From contig CANPXP010000028.1 of the NCBI GenBank assembly GCA_947586255.1, positions 1 through 35,221 on the forward strand: a stretch of DNA of 35,221 nucleotides, in the 5' to 3' direction. The DNA comes from an uncultured Lachnospiraceae bacterium. GTDB taxonomy: Bacteria > Bacillota > Clostridia > Lachnospirales > Lachnospiraceae. A program made the translations under genes and the position numbers. Positions 1 through 8,621 of this stretch are shown here, one piece after another. Under the pieces are notes generated by a model. That model saw only the letters and a list, made by a program, of their open reading frames with translations. It was not told the DNA's origin and did not search any database. Each line of letters begins with the position of its first letter. Position 1 is the stretch's first letter.

Positions 1-1146
<1,146 letters not shown>

Positions 1147-1168
1147 AGGAATCCGGTCTGTGTCCCTG

Positions 1169-1819
1169 TCACGCCACATACAGATACATAAATATAAAGT
1201 GGCAGACGCTTCCGCCCATCACGAAGAGATGGAAGATCTCGTGGGAACCGAAGTTCTTGTGCCTGGAATTGAAGAGGGGCAGCTTTAGCGCGTAGATGAC
1301 GCCGCCCACGGTGTAGATGATGCCGCCGGCGAGCAGCCACAGGAATGCGCTGCGGGGCAGCGTGTGCCACAGAGGGCCCATCACCGACAGGCAGGACCAG
1401 CCCATGGCAATGTAGACGATGGAGGAAAACCATTTCGGGCACGTGATCCAGCAGACATTGCTGATCATGCCGACAATGGCGATACCCCAGACCGCGGCGA
1501 GAAGCGCATACCCGATTTCTCTGTCCAGAACAATCAGGCAGACGGGGGTGTAGGAGCCGGCGATCAGGACGAAGATCATCATGTGATCCAGCTTCTGGAA
1601 CAGCTTCAGAATGCCCGCTTTGACGTTGACACTGTGATAGACGGCGCTGGCGCCGTAGAGAGCTACCATGCTGCCCATGAATACAGCCATTGCCGCAAAG
1701 ACGATATGGTTGCCGCTCATGGCGGCTTTCACCATCAGCGGCGTCGCCGCGACGATCGCCATCATCATGGCGACGAAATGTGTGATTGCGCTCCCGGGTT
1801 CCCGAATTGTGATCTGCAT
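1169..1819 (-). CDS. Hemolysin III / TrhA family membrane protein
   Basis: A 216-residue protein of the HlyIII (PAQR/AdipoR-like) family with about seven membrane helices. Diagnostic motifs are visible: ASAVYHSVN, then LDHMMIFVLIAGSYTPV, and near the C-terminus SHEIFHLFVMGGSVCH. The His residues of these motifs form the metal site of the superfamily. Bacterial members have been linked to membrane-energetics homeostasis, and the name 'hemolysin' is historical. I chose the ATG at 1819 because AAAGAGGGTG lies just upstream and conserved sequence starts there. An in-frame start at 1885 would fall inside the 23-bp palindrome and the promoter region. The gene is monocistronic with its own promoter and a striking operator. 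Confidence 0.9.
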   Translation of the reverse strand: MQITIREPGSAITHFVAMMMAIVAATPLMVKAAMSGNHIVFAAMAVFMGSMVALYGASAVYHSVNVKAGILKLFQKLDHMMIFVLIAGSYTPVCLIVLDREIGYALLAAVWGIAIVGMISNVCWITCPKWFSSIVYIAMGWSCLSVMGPLWHTLPRSAFLWLLAGGIIYTVGGVIYALKLPLFNSRHKNFGSHEIFHLFVMGGSVCHFIFMYLYVA

Positions 1820-1849
1820 AAATACACCCTCTTTCTGCCGTTGCCACAT

Positions 1850-1872
1850 TATGTAGTTTTGAAAACTACATA
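1850..1872. promoter_or_regulatory. Perfect 23-bp palindrome, probable operator of the hemolysin III gene
   Basis: The arms TATGTAGTTTT and AAAACTACATA are exact reverse complements around a single central base. The palindrome begins about 6 nt after the predicted transcription start of the minus-strand gene and ends before its ribosome binding site. Another copy of the half-site core ACTACATA occurs at 1889-1896, overlapping the promoter. This arrangement fits a repressor binding downstream of the promoter, or an RNA hairpin in the leader. No regulator gene lies beside it. Confidence 0.75.
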
Positions 1873-1884
1873 TGGAATATAACA

Positions 1885-1913
1885 ATACTACTACATAGAG
1901 TGCGCAAAGTCAA
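1885..1913 (-). promoter_or_regulatory. Sigma-A-type promoter of the hemolysin III gene
   Basis: On the minus strand TTGACT (1908-1913) and TAGTAT (1885-1890) are separated by exactly 17 bp. The predicted start of transcription, near 1878, lies just upstream of the palindrome at 1850-1872. Confidence 0.7.
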
Positions 1914-1933
1914 TAAAATTATGCGCAAAATTT

Positions 1934-2200
1934 CTAATCTTCTTCGATCACATGGATTTCCAGATAGTCAAAATCAATCGCGTCGATGAAATTGTCCTGG
2001 GAGAAGCGCGTCTTGTCGTGGCGCTTGAAGTCCTCGACGGTGGAGTCCAGCCAGATGGGATTGCTTAAGTCGAACTGACGGCAGACTTCGTCCAGGGCGC
2101 GGAAAATCTTGTGCGTGCGGGTGTCGTCGGAAGCGTCCTCGACGACGGTGTCGCGCAGCATGCGGTTATCTTTCCATTCCTTGGCCCAGAGACGAAACAT
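1934..2200 (-). CDS. Small conserved hypothetical protein (88 aa)
   Basis: An 88-residue soluble, acidic protein starting MFRLWAKEWKDNRM. I do not recognise a named family. The start at 2200 is preceded by a near-perfect AGGAGGT, so it is preferred to the upstream in-frame ATG at 2230. The N-terminus is rich in Trp, Lys and Arg, and the C-terminus is acidic (ending HVIEED) with several aromatic residues. There is no signal peptide, membrane segment or Cys motif. It is transcribed divergently from the NAD-salvage operon and has its own promoter. Confidence 0.75.
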   Translation of the reverse strand: MFRLWAKEWKDNRMLRDTVVEDASDDTRTHKIFRALDEVCRQFDLSNPIWLDSTVEDFKRHDKTRFSQDNFIDAIDFDYLEIHVIEED

Positions 2201-2234
2201 GGGAGACCTCCTGTCACAATGATGATACAAAAAT

Positions 2235-2263
2235 ACTATACCGACCGCGGCGCAAAAAGTAAA
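2235..2263 (-). promoter_or_regulatory. Promoter of the 88-aa gene, with short palindrome
   Basis: On the minus strand TTTACT (2258-2263) and TATAGT (2235-2240) are 17 bp apart. The -35 box lies inside a palindrome with arms AAAAGTA and TACTTTT (2255-2270), which could be an operator shared with the divergent operon. Confidence 0.55.
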
Positions 2264-2303
2264 TACTTTTCTGATACTATGGCTGTACGGCGGTGCGGTT
2301 ATG

Positions 2304-2312
2304 TGTTAGAAT
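2304..2312 (+). promoter_or_regulatory. Extended -10 promoter of the nicotinamidase-pncB operon
   Basis: TGTTAGAAT at 2304-2312 is an extended -10 element. The hexamer 17 bp upstream (TGTACG) is a poor -35 box, as is usual for extended -10 promoters. It sits 33 nt before the start codon at 2345. Confidence 0.45.
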
Positions 2313-2344
2313 CAAGAGAAATATGATAAGGAGGGTCACAAAGG

Positions 2345-2881
2345 ATGGCGGAAAAATATCTGGTGGTGATAGACATACAGAATGATTTCGTGACGGACGC
2401 GCTCGGTACGGCGGAGGCGCAGGCGGTCAGGGAGAACGCGGTGCGCAAGGTCGCAGACTTCACGGGAGAGGTGCTTTTCACCAAGGATACGCACGGCGCG
2501 GACTATCTGCAGACGCAGGAGGGACGAAAGCTTCCCGTCGAACACTGTATCAGAGGAACCGCAGGCTGGGAGCTTATCGCGGAGCTGGAGACTTTCCGGA
2601 AGCGGGAGGGCTGTCATGTTTTTGAAAAGAATACTTTCGGAAGTCTGGAGCTGGCGCAGTATCTGCGGGAGAAGTATGAAGCCGGGGAAGTGGAGTCCGT
2701 GGAGCTGATCGGTCTCTGCACGGATATCTGTGTGGTCAGCAACGCGCTGCTCTTAAAGGCTTATATGCCGGAGCTCGGGATCGCTGTGGACGCCTCCTGC
2801 TGCGCGGGCGTCACGCCGGAAAAGCATGAGGCGGCGCTTGATACGATGGAGAGCTGCCAGATCGATGTGCTAAACCGATAG
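2345..2881 (+). CDS. Cysteine hydrolase, probable nicotinamidase
   Basis: A 178-residue isochorismatase-like (cysteine hydrolase) protein, cytosolic. The catalytic triad is visible: Asp10 in VVIDIQNDF, Lys95 in VFEKNTF and Cys129 in GLCTDICVVSN. Metal-ligand-like residues are Asp48 and His50 (TKDTH) and His67 (PVEHC). Isochorismatase-fold enzymes have several substrates. The gene directly precedes nicotinate phosphoribosyltransferase with a 20-nt gap, so deamidation of nicotinamide to nicotinate is the natural reading. The ATG has AAGGAGGG upstream. The N-terminal motif is conventional and the length is a little shorter than E. coli PncA. The specific substrate is inferred from context. Confidence 0.85.
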   Translation: MAEKYLVVIDIQNDFVTDALGTAEAQAVRENAVRKVADFTGEVLFTKDTHGADYLQTQEGRKLPVEHCIRGTAGWELIAELETFRKREGCHVFEKNTFGSLELAQYLREKYEAGEVESVELIGLCTDICVVSNALLLKAYMPELGIAVDASCCAGVTPEKHEAALDTMESCQIDVLNR

Positions 2882-2901
2882 AGAAAACAGGAGAAGCTGC
2901 T

Positions 2902-4362
2902 ATGACACAATTTGATCAGAGAAATATCAGCATGATGATGGATTTCTACGAGATGACGATGGCGAACGGCTACTTCGCAAACAGCCAAAAGCCGCAGAAG
3001 GTGGCGTTCGACGTCTTCTACCGCAAGAATCCGGATATGGGAGGTTACGCGATTTTTGCCGGACTGGAGCAGGTTGTGGAGTATGTGGAGAATCTGCATT
3101 TTGACGATGCGGACGTGGCGTATTTTCGCGCGCAGAAAATCTTTTCGGAGGATTTCCTGGAATATCTTCGCGCGTTCCGCTTCGGCGGGGATATCTACGC
3201 TTTTCCGGAGGGGACGATCATGTACCCCAACGAGCCGGTGCTCACGGTGGTTGCGCCGTTGATCGACGCGCAGCTGATCGAGACGGCGGTGTTGGCGCAG
3301 ATCAACCACCAGTCGCTGATCGCCACCAAGACCAGCAGGATTGTGCGGGCGGCGCAGGGGAGGGCGGTGTCTGATTTCGGTGCGCGGCGAGCCCACAATG
3401 TCGACGCGGCGGTCTACGGCGCGCGGGCAGCCTATATCGGCGGGGCTTCCGGGACCGCCACCGTACTTGCGGGACAGCAGTTCGGCATTCCGGTGAGCGG
3501 TACGATGGCTCACAGCTGGGTGATGTATTTTAAGGATGAGTTTGAGGCGTTTAAGCGCTATGCGCAGGTTTATCCCGACAACGTGGTGCTGCTGGTGGAC
3601 ACCTATGATGTGCTCCATTCCGGCGTTCCAAACGCGATCCGCGTGGCGAAGGAGGTTCTCGAGCCCATGGGCAGACGGTTAAAAGGCGTCCGTCTGGATT
3701 CCGGGGATCTGGCGTATCTGTCCAAGAATGTGCGCAGGATGTTGGACGACGCGGGGCTTCAGGACTGCAAGATCGTCGTCTCCAACAGCCTGGACGAGTA
3801 CACCATCACCTCCATTCTGAATCAGGGAGGCCGGATCGACAGTTTCGGCGTGGGCGAGCGGCTGATTACCGCCAAGAGCGACCCCGTGTTCGGGGCGGTC
3901 TACAAGATCGCAGCTGTGGAGGAGGACGGCGCCTTCGTCCCGAGAATCAAGGTGTCGGAGACGGTGGAGAAGATCACCAATCCGGGACTGAAGCAGGTGT
4001 ACCGCATCTACAGCGAGAGCGGCCAGGCTGTGGCGGATCTGATTGCGGGCGAGGGGGAAGAGGTGGACCTGAGCGCTCCGTACCGCTATGTCGATCCCGA
4101 GAAGCCCTGGAAGAACCGTTTCTTCGAGAACTGTACGGCGCGGAAACTGCAGGAGCTTGTTGTGAAGGACGGCCGGCGGGTGCAGCAGCCGAAAGACCTC
4201 GATGAGATTCGGGCCTATGTGAAGCGGCAGCTGGAGACGGAGATCTGGGCGGAGGAGCAGCGTTTCGAGAATCCGCACAGGCATTATCTGGACATGAGCC
4301 CGAAGTATTATGAGCTGAAAATGAATCTGTTGTACGAGACGAGGACGGACAACAGCCGTTGA
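2902..4362 (+). CDS. pncB: Nicotinate phosphoribosyltransferase
   Basis: A 486-residue cytosolic enzyme that makes nicotinate mononucleotide from nicotinate and PRPP with ATP hydrolysis, the committed step of the Preiss-Handler NAD salvage route. Family marks include the N-terminal MMMDFYEMTMANGYF, VAFDVFYRKNP, TSRIV, DFGARRAH, GTMAHSWVM with the His (residue 204) expected to be phosphorylated, VRLDSGDL and the phosphate-binding region GVGERL. The length fits the longer Gram-positive type. It follows the nicotinamidase-like gene by 20 nt, and together they take nicotinamide to NaMN. The ribosome binding site AGGAGAAG lies close upstream. Confidence 0.95.
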   Translation: MTQFDQRNISMMMDFYEMTMANGYFANSQKPQKVAFDVFYRKNPDMGGYAIFAGLEQVVEYVENLHFDDADVAYFRAQKIFSEDFLEYLRAFRFGGDIYAFPEGTIMYPNEPVLTVVAPLIDAQLIETAVLAQINHQSLIATKTSRIVRAAQGRAVSDFGARRAHNVDAAVYGARAAYIGGASGTATVLAGQQFGIPVSGTMAHSWVMYFKDEFEAFKRYAQVYPDNVVLLVDTYDVLHSGVPNAIRVAKEVLEPMGRRLKGVRLDSGDLAYLSKNVRRMLDDAGLQDCKIVVSNSLDEYTITSILNQGGRIDSFGVGERLITAKSDPVFGAVYKIAAVEEDGAFVPRIKVSETVEKITNPGLKQVYRIYSESGQAVADLIAGEGEEVDLSAPYRYVDPEKPWKNRFFENCTARKLQELVVKDGRRVQQPKDLDEIRAYVKRQLETEIWAEEQRFENPHRHYLDMSPKYYELKMNLLYETRTDNSR

Positions 4363-4379
4363 GCGCGAGGAGAGAAAAG

Positions 4380-6122
4380 ATGCGGGGGACCCCCGTTTTG
4401 ACGAAAAAGAAAATAAGGGAAGGCCTGTTTGGGAAAACGGACAGGCGGCTGCTCCGGCATGCCGTGCTGTGGGGAATCCCTCTGGCGGCGTCCCATGCGC
4501 TGGGCTGTCTTCTGCGCCGCGACGGCGCAGCGTTTGCCGATTTGTCGAACCTTCCGCTTCTGATCGTGCGGACGGTGTGTCTGACACTTCCCGCGGCAGT
4601 CTGTATCGCCTTCGTCCTGCGGGGATTTCCGCGCCTGCGGGAAGCGCTGTATCGCGAGAACGACAGCGGGAAAAAATACCGGGCGGGCCGGGTGTGGCTC
4701 TTTTGCTCAGCCGTCATTTTCCTGTGCTGGATCCCCGTTTTCCTGGCCTATTACCCGTCGGTGTTCGCCTATGACGCGGAGGGACAGCTCTATCAGGTGA
4801 TCGCCCACGATTACAGCACACATCACCCGCTTCTGCATACTCTATTTCTGGGCGCTTTTTTTCGGCTGGGCGGGCTGCTGGGCTCGTACTCCGCGGGCAT
4901 GGCGGTGCACTCCGTTGTGCAGATGGCGCTTATGGCGGCGGCCTTCGGCGGCGCGCTGGCTTATCTGTACCGCAGGGGCGTATCGGTCTATCTGTGCGGG
5001 GCGCTGCTCGCGTTTTATGCGCTGTTTCCGACGAATTCCGTGCTGGCCCTCAGTACCACGAAAGATGTGCTGTTCTCGGCGCTGGTCCTCCTGTATGTGC
5101 TGACGGTGCACTGCATGACGGCGGTGCGGGAGGGAAATGAGGAAGACGCTGCGGGCAGCAGGGCCGGGAGAGGCAGGGCGCGGTCATACCTGGCGGCGTA
5201 TATTCTGCTCAGCGTGCTCATGCTTCTGATGCGCAACAATGCGATCTACGCCTGGGCGCCCTGTACGCTGCTTGTCTGGCTGGGGCTGCGGAGAGACCGA
5301 AGCGGCGCGGGCAGGGCATTCAGGAAAAGTTATGCGCGCGCTTCCGGCCTCGCTTTTATCCTTTTTCTGTTCTGCGGTCTGGCGCTGAAGACGGCGCTTG
5401 GCGCGCAGAGCGGCAGTCCGAGAGAGATGCTCAGCGTGCCTTTGCAGCAGATGGCGCGGACGAGGGTGGAGGCGGAGGAGAGCCTGTCCCCCGAAATGCG
5501 GCGCGAGCTGGATAAGTACCTGCCCGCCGAGTGGGTTTTTGCGGCGTACAATCCGCATCTGGCAGATCCGGTCAAAAACCGCGCGGTGATTCACGACGAC
5601 CCGGCAGGGCTGATCCGGACGTGGCTGAAGCTGGGACTGCAGCATCCGGGGATTTATCTGGACGCTTTTCTGGATAACTCTGTGGGCTTCTGGTTCCTGG
5701 AGGACAGGACGCACGCGCAGATCTACGGCGTCGGCACGGAGAGCGGCTTCGGCTATCTGTCCACGGACAACCGCGCGATGCCCGCGGGCTGCGAGATCGT
5801 GGAGCACAGTTTCCTGCCGGGGCTGCGGGCGGCCATGGAGCGGATCGTGTCGGACAATGTCTACCAGAAAATACCCGTGGTGCGCATCGTCTTTGCACCG
5901 GCATTTTACTGGTGGCTGCTGTGCATGTACATGGCGTCAGCGCTCTATCGGCGGCGATACCGTCTGCTCCTGCCGGCGGCGTTTCCGGCGATATATTATC
6001 TGACGCTGCTGCTGTCGCCCGCGGTGCTGATACGCTACATGTATCCTCTTGTGGTGACGGTGCCTGCCCTTTGCTGTCTTGCGAGCGCACAACAGATGAA
6101 AAGTGGAGAAAATACACAATAA
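4380..6122 (+). CDS. Polytopic membrane protein, DUF6020/GT-C-like
   Basis: A 580-residue integral-membrane protein with roughly a dozen hydrophobic segments. After the third or fourth helix comes a loop with WIPVFLAYYPSVFAYDAEGQ and then a His-rich stretch containing HHPLLHT. This layout, an acidic and aromatic first extracytoplasmic loop, resembles GT-C-fold glycosyltransferases and the DUF6020 family common in Firmicutes; I assign this from pattern only. GAGGAGAG precedes the ATG at 4380. An upstream TTG at 4359 would overlap pncB and is less likely. It lies 17 nt after pncB and is probably cotranscribed, but its job in NAD salvage is not obvious. A transporter or a surface-glycan enzyme are both possible. 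Confidence 0.75.
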   Translation: MRGTPVLTKKKIREGLFGKTDRRLLRHAVLWGIPLAASHALGCLLRRDGAAFADLSNLPLLIVRTVCLTLPAAVCIAFVLRGFPRLREALYRENDSGKKYRAGRVWLFCSAVIFLCWIPVFLAYYPSVFAYDAEGQLYQVIAHDYSTHHPLLHTLFLGAFFRLGGLLGSYSAGMAVHSVVQMALMAAAFGGALAYLYRRGVSVYLCGALLAFYALFPTNSVLALSTTKDVLFSALVLLYVLTVHCMTAVREGNEEDAAGSRAGRGRARSYLAAYILLSVLMLLMRNNAIYAWAPCTLLVWLGLRRDRSGAGRAFRKSYARASGLAFILFLFCGLALKTALGAQSGSPREMLSVPLQQMARTRVEAEESLSPEMRRELDKYLPAEWVFAAYNPHLADPVKNRAVIHDDPAGLIRTWLKLGLQHPGIYLDAFLDNSVGFWFLEDRTHAQIYGVGTESGFGYLSTDNRAMPAGCEIVEHSFLPGLRAAMERIVSDNVYQKIPVVRIVFAPAFYWWLLCMYMASALYRRRYRLLLPAAFPAIYYLTLLLSPAVLIRYMYPLVVTVPALCCLASAQQMKSGENTQ

Positions 6123-6156
6123 AAATTAAGAAAATATAAAAATTTTGTGGAAAATA

Positions 6157-6185
6157 TACATTTTTTAGATGAAATATGTTATACT
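6157..6185 (+). promoter_or_regulatory. Putative promoter of the small alarmone synthetase gene
   Basis: TATACT (6180-6185) is a good -10 box. The hexamer 17 bp upstream (TACATT, 6157-6162) is weak. It lies in the AT-rich 114-nt gap before the start codon at 6237. Confidence 0.45.
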
Positions 6186-6236
6186 GTGCGTAAGAAATGG
6201 CAAAATAATAGAACCAGTGTGTACCAGGGGGCAGTT

Positions 6237-6890
6237 ATGGATACAAGAATGGAACGGGACGGCGACATCGACAGCTGGAAAGAAGTGACGCTGATCTACA
6301 ATTCCGCATTGAAACAGATATCTACCAAGCTTGAAATCTTAAACGATGAGTTCCAGCACGTGCACAGATACAATCCGATCGAACATATCAAGAGCCGTAT
6401 CAAGACGCCGGAGAGCATCGTCAAGAAGCTGAAGAAGCACGGTTATGAGTCCACCATCAACAATATGGTGCGCTATGTCAATGACATCGCCGGCATCCGC
6501 GTGATCTGTTCCTTCGCGTCGGACATCTACCAGATTGCGGAGATGATCAGCAATCAGAGCGATATCAAGGTGCTCTCCGTGAAGGATTACATCGTGAACC
6601 CGAAACCGAGCGGCTACAAGAGCTATCACATGCTGGTGAGCGTGCCCGTCTATCTGTCGGACCGCATCGAGGACACGAAGGTGGAGATTCAGATCCGGAC
6701 GGTAGCGATGGATTTCTGGGCGAGCCTGGAGCATAAGATTCATTATAAGTTCGAGGGCAACGCGCCGGAACATATTAAGGAAGAGCTGGTAGAGTGCGCG
6801 CAGATGGTGTCGGAGCTCGACGCCAGAATGCTTGCGCTGAACGAGGAGATTCAGCATATCGAACGGCAGCGGGAGGCGGCGGGCGCCTGA
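6237..6890 (+). CDS. Small alarmone synthetase, RelQ/SasB type (GTP pyrophosphokinase)
   Basis: A 217-residue protein carrying only the RelA/SpoT synthetase domain, which transfers pyrophosphate from ATP to GDP/GTP to form (p)ppGpp. Visible motifs are SRIKTPESIVKKL (about 53-65), YVNDIAGIRVIC (80-91), the nucleotide-binding KPSGYKSYHM (123-132) and VEIQIRTVAMDFWASLEHKIHYK (149-171) with the catalytic Glu-Gln-Arg. There is no HD hydrolase and no TGS/ACT regulatory domain, so it is a single-domain SAS. I chose ATG 6237 because CAGGGGG precedes it. Open frame extends to 6147, but that would overlap the promoter. A clear terminator follows. Confidence 0.93.
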   Translation: MDTRMERDGDIDSWKEVTLIYNSALKQISTKLEILNDEFQHVHRYNPIEHIKSRIKTPESIVKKLKKHGYESTINNMVRYVNDIAGIRVICSFASDIYQIAEMISNQSDIKVLSVKDYIVNPKPSGYKSYHMLVSVPVYLSDRIEDTKVEIQIRTVAMDFWASLEHKIHYKFEGNAPEHIKEELVECAQMVSELDARMLALNEEIQHIERQREAAGA

Positions 6891-6940
6891 GGCATTCACG
6901 GCGCGAACGGAAGAAAAAATTATATATGGAAAGCGGGAAA

Positions 6941-6975
6941 GCAGTCTGACAGATAAGTTGTCAGGCTGCTTTTTT
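6941..6975 (+). terminator. Rho-independent terminator after the alarmone synthetase gene
   Basis: GCAGTCTGACA and TGTCAGGCTGC form an 11-bp stem with one G-U pair, closely followed by six T residues. Confidence 0.9.
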
Positions 6976-7007
6976 GCGCTTATCCGACGGAACCTGAAAC
7001 TGCACTT

Positions 7008-7052
7008 CCGTAAAATTTACGGGACTTCAAAATCGGATGGTATAACTATAAC
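7008..7052 (+). promoter_or_regulatory. Promoter region with 15-bp palindrome before the VirD4-like gene
   Basis: A palindrome with arms CCGTAAA and TTTACGG around one base lies at 7008-7022. Downstream are two overlapping -10-like boxes TATAAC (7041-7046 and 7047-7052). TTTACG at 7016-7021, inside the palindrome, could act as a -35 box with a long 19-bp spacer. A repressor on the palindrome would cover it. A small GGGCC/GGCCC hairpin follows near 7060. Confidence 0.45.
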
Positions 7053-7109
7053 TGTCCACGGGGCCAAGGCCCTTCAACTCAGCACAAACACCAATGGGAG
7101 GTAAGCGTT

Positions 7110-8510
7110 ATGAGAGAGATCATAGTAGTAAGAAATGAAAAGAATTATAAGACAAATATGGAGGGAAACATTATGAATAACAATAACGTAAAAAATTATG
7201 GGAAGAGAACACTGGCGAAGGGCGTCACCGTTTCCAACAATACGTTTAAGACGGGCCTGAACAACAACGACATAATCTTCGGGACGTCGGGCTGTGGCAA
7301 GACAGGCGGCTATGTGGTGCCGATGCTGCAGAACCCGGCGGAGAGTATAATTGTAGTGGACACCAAGAACAACCTGTCGAAGATGTTCAAGGCATCTTTG
7401 GAGGCGAGGGGCTACAAGGTGCAGGTGATTGATTTTGTGTCGCCGAAGAATTCCACCTGCGGATACAATCCGCTGGCCTATGTCAGGACGACAGGCAAAG
7501 GGAAGTTCAATGAGATGGAGCTGAAGTCGGTGGCGCACGCACTGGTGTCGGAACAGCTTAGCCGGGAGGACATGTACTGGGTCTCCTCGGCCAGAAAGTA
7601 CCTGACAATGCTGTTGGCCTATGTGATGTGCAGTCTGCCGGAGAAGGAGCACAATTTAACCAGTGTCATCGCTCTTCACAGCGCCGTCTGCGCGGATGCC
7701 AAGCGGATGAAAGAAGAGATGGAGGCCGCGGTTGAAGAGATGGCTGCGAGAGATGCGGGCGGGGTACGTATGCTGCATAATCTTGTCAGCCAGGTGTTCG
7801 GCCTGCTGTCGGCGGATAGGACGTGGTCCTGCATCGTGGATTTTGCATCGACGGCGCTTGCTCCCTACGATACGGACGATCTGCAGTATATATTCAGCAG
7901 GAAGAAAACGCTGGATATCGCCGGTATGGGGAGAGAGAAGACGGTGGTGTTCCTCAACATAAGCGACATGAACAGGGCGTTTGACAACATCATCAATCTC
8001 TTCTATCTGCAGTTGTTCCAGAAGCTGGAGGAGGAAGCTTCCAGGAACTGGGACGGCCGGTTGAAGATGCCTGTACGCATCCTGATGGACGACTTCGCGT
8101 CCGGGACGAAGATGGATGATTTTGACAAGATCATCTCCGTTATCCGCTCCCGGGATATTTCTGTGAGTCTGGTCATCCAGAGCCTGTCTCAACTGGAGAG
8201 CCTGTACGGCGAGCAGCAGTCCAGGACGATTCTGAACAACTGCGACCACCTGATCTACATGGGCGGAAACGATGAGAAGACGCTGCAGTATGTGTCGATG
8301 AGGGCGGATAAACCGGTTTCCAGGATTGCGAAGAAGCCCAAGGATAAGATCTACCTCATGGAGAGCGGTGAGACGGCGCGGCTGGTGGATAAGATCCCAC
8401 CCTACAGCACCATGGGAAAAGCTTCCGTGAAGGCCGGGCCGCAGGCAGCCAGAACTCCGCTCTGTGACGTCATGAGAGAGGTTTCCAAGGGTATCGAGCC
8501 GAAAAATTGA
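7110..8510 (+). CDS. Orphan VirD4/TraG-like type IV secretion coupling-type ATPase, soluble
   Basis: A 466-residue P-loop ATPase of the VirD4/TraG coupling-protein class. Visible are the Walker A motif GTSGCGKT (58-65), a strand ending in VVDTKNNL (82-89), the family-typical loop around GYNPLAYV (118-125), a Walker B-like ILMDDF (324-329), SLVIQSLSQLESLYG (353-367) and NCDHLIYMGGNDEKT (377-391). Family members normally carry two N-terminal membrane helices and about 600 residues. This one has none and is shorter, so it should be cytosolic. Two in-frame ATGs each have an excellent ribosome binding site: 7110 (GGGAGGT) and 7173 (GGAGGG, giving 445 aa), so two forms may be made. No relaxase, VirB4, integrase or attachment site is nearby, so DNA transfer in cis is unlikely. 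Confidence 0.85.
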   Translation: MREIIVVRNEKNYKTNMEGNIMNNNNVKNYGKRTLAKGVTVSNNTFKTGLNNNDIIFGTSGCGKTGGYVVPMLQNPAESIIVVDTKNNLSKMFKASLEARGYKVQVIDFVSPKNSTCGYNPLAYVRTTGKGKFNEMELKSVAHALVSEQLSREDMYWVSSARKYLTMLLAYVMCSLPEKEHNLTSVIALHSAVCADAKRMKEEMEAAVEEMAARDAGGVRMLHNLVSQVFGLLSADRTWSCIVDFASTALAPYDTDDLQYIFSRKKTLDIAGMGREKTVVFLNISDMNRAFDNIINLFYLQLFQKLEEEASRNWDGRLKMPVRILMDDFASGTKMDDFDKIISVIRSRDISVSLVIQSLSQLESLYGEQQSRTILNNCDHLIYMGGNDEKTLQYVSMRADKPVSRIAKKPKDKIYLMESGETARLVDKIPPYSTMGKASVKAGPQAARTPLCDVMREVSKGIEPKN

Positions 8511-8516
8511 CCCCCT

Positions 8517-8543
8517 TTGACGGTGCCGTTACTCTATTATAGT
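8517..8543 (+). promoter_or_regulatory. Putative promoter of the sigma factor gene
   Basis: TTGACG (8517-8522) is followed after 15 bp by TATAGT (8538-8543). The short spacer lowers confidence. It starts 6 nt after the stop codon of the ATPase gene. Confidence 0.4.
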
Positions 8544-8578
8544 GAATGGACGAGTCTGTTTATCGAAATGATAAATGT

Positions 8579-8606
8579 TCCGGGCGTCATCATGAGGACG
8601 TCCGGA
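8579..8606 (+). promoter_or_regulatory. Leader hairpin next to the ribosome binding site of the sigma factor gene
   Basis: TCCGGGCGTC (8579-8588) pairs with GACGTCCGGA (8597-8606) through ten base pairs including one G-U, with an 8-nt loop. It ends directly before the GGGAGG ribosome binding site, so it could affect translation. There is no T-run, so it is not an intrinsic terminator. Confidence 0.55.
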
Positions 8607-8621
8607 GCGGGAGGTTGAGAA

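Noticed and set aside
1850..1913. BlaI/MecI/CopY-type operator for the palindrome before the hemolysin III gene
   Set aside because: The ACTACA/TGTAGT half-sites resemble those operators, but their order is inverted relative to the TACA-N2-TGTA core and no blaR/copY-like gene is in the window.
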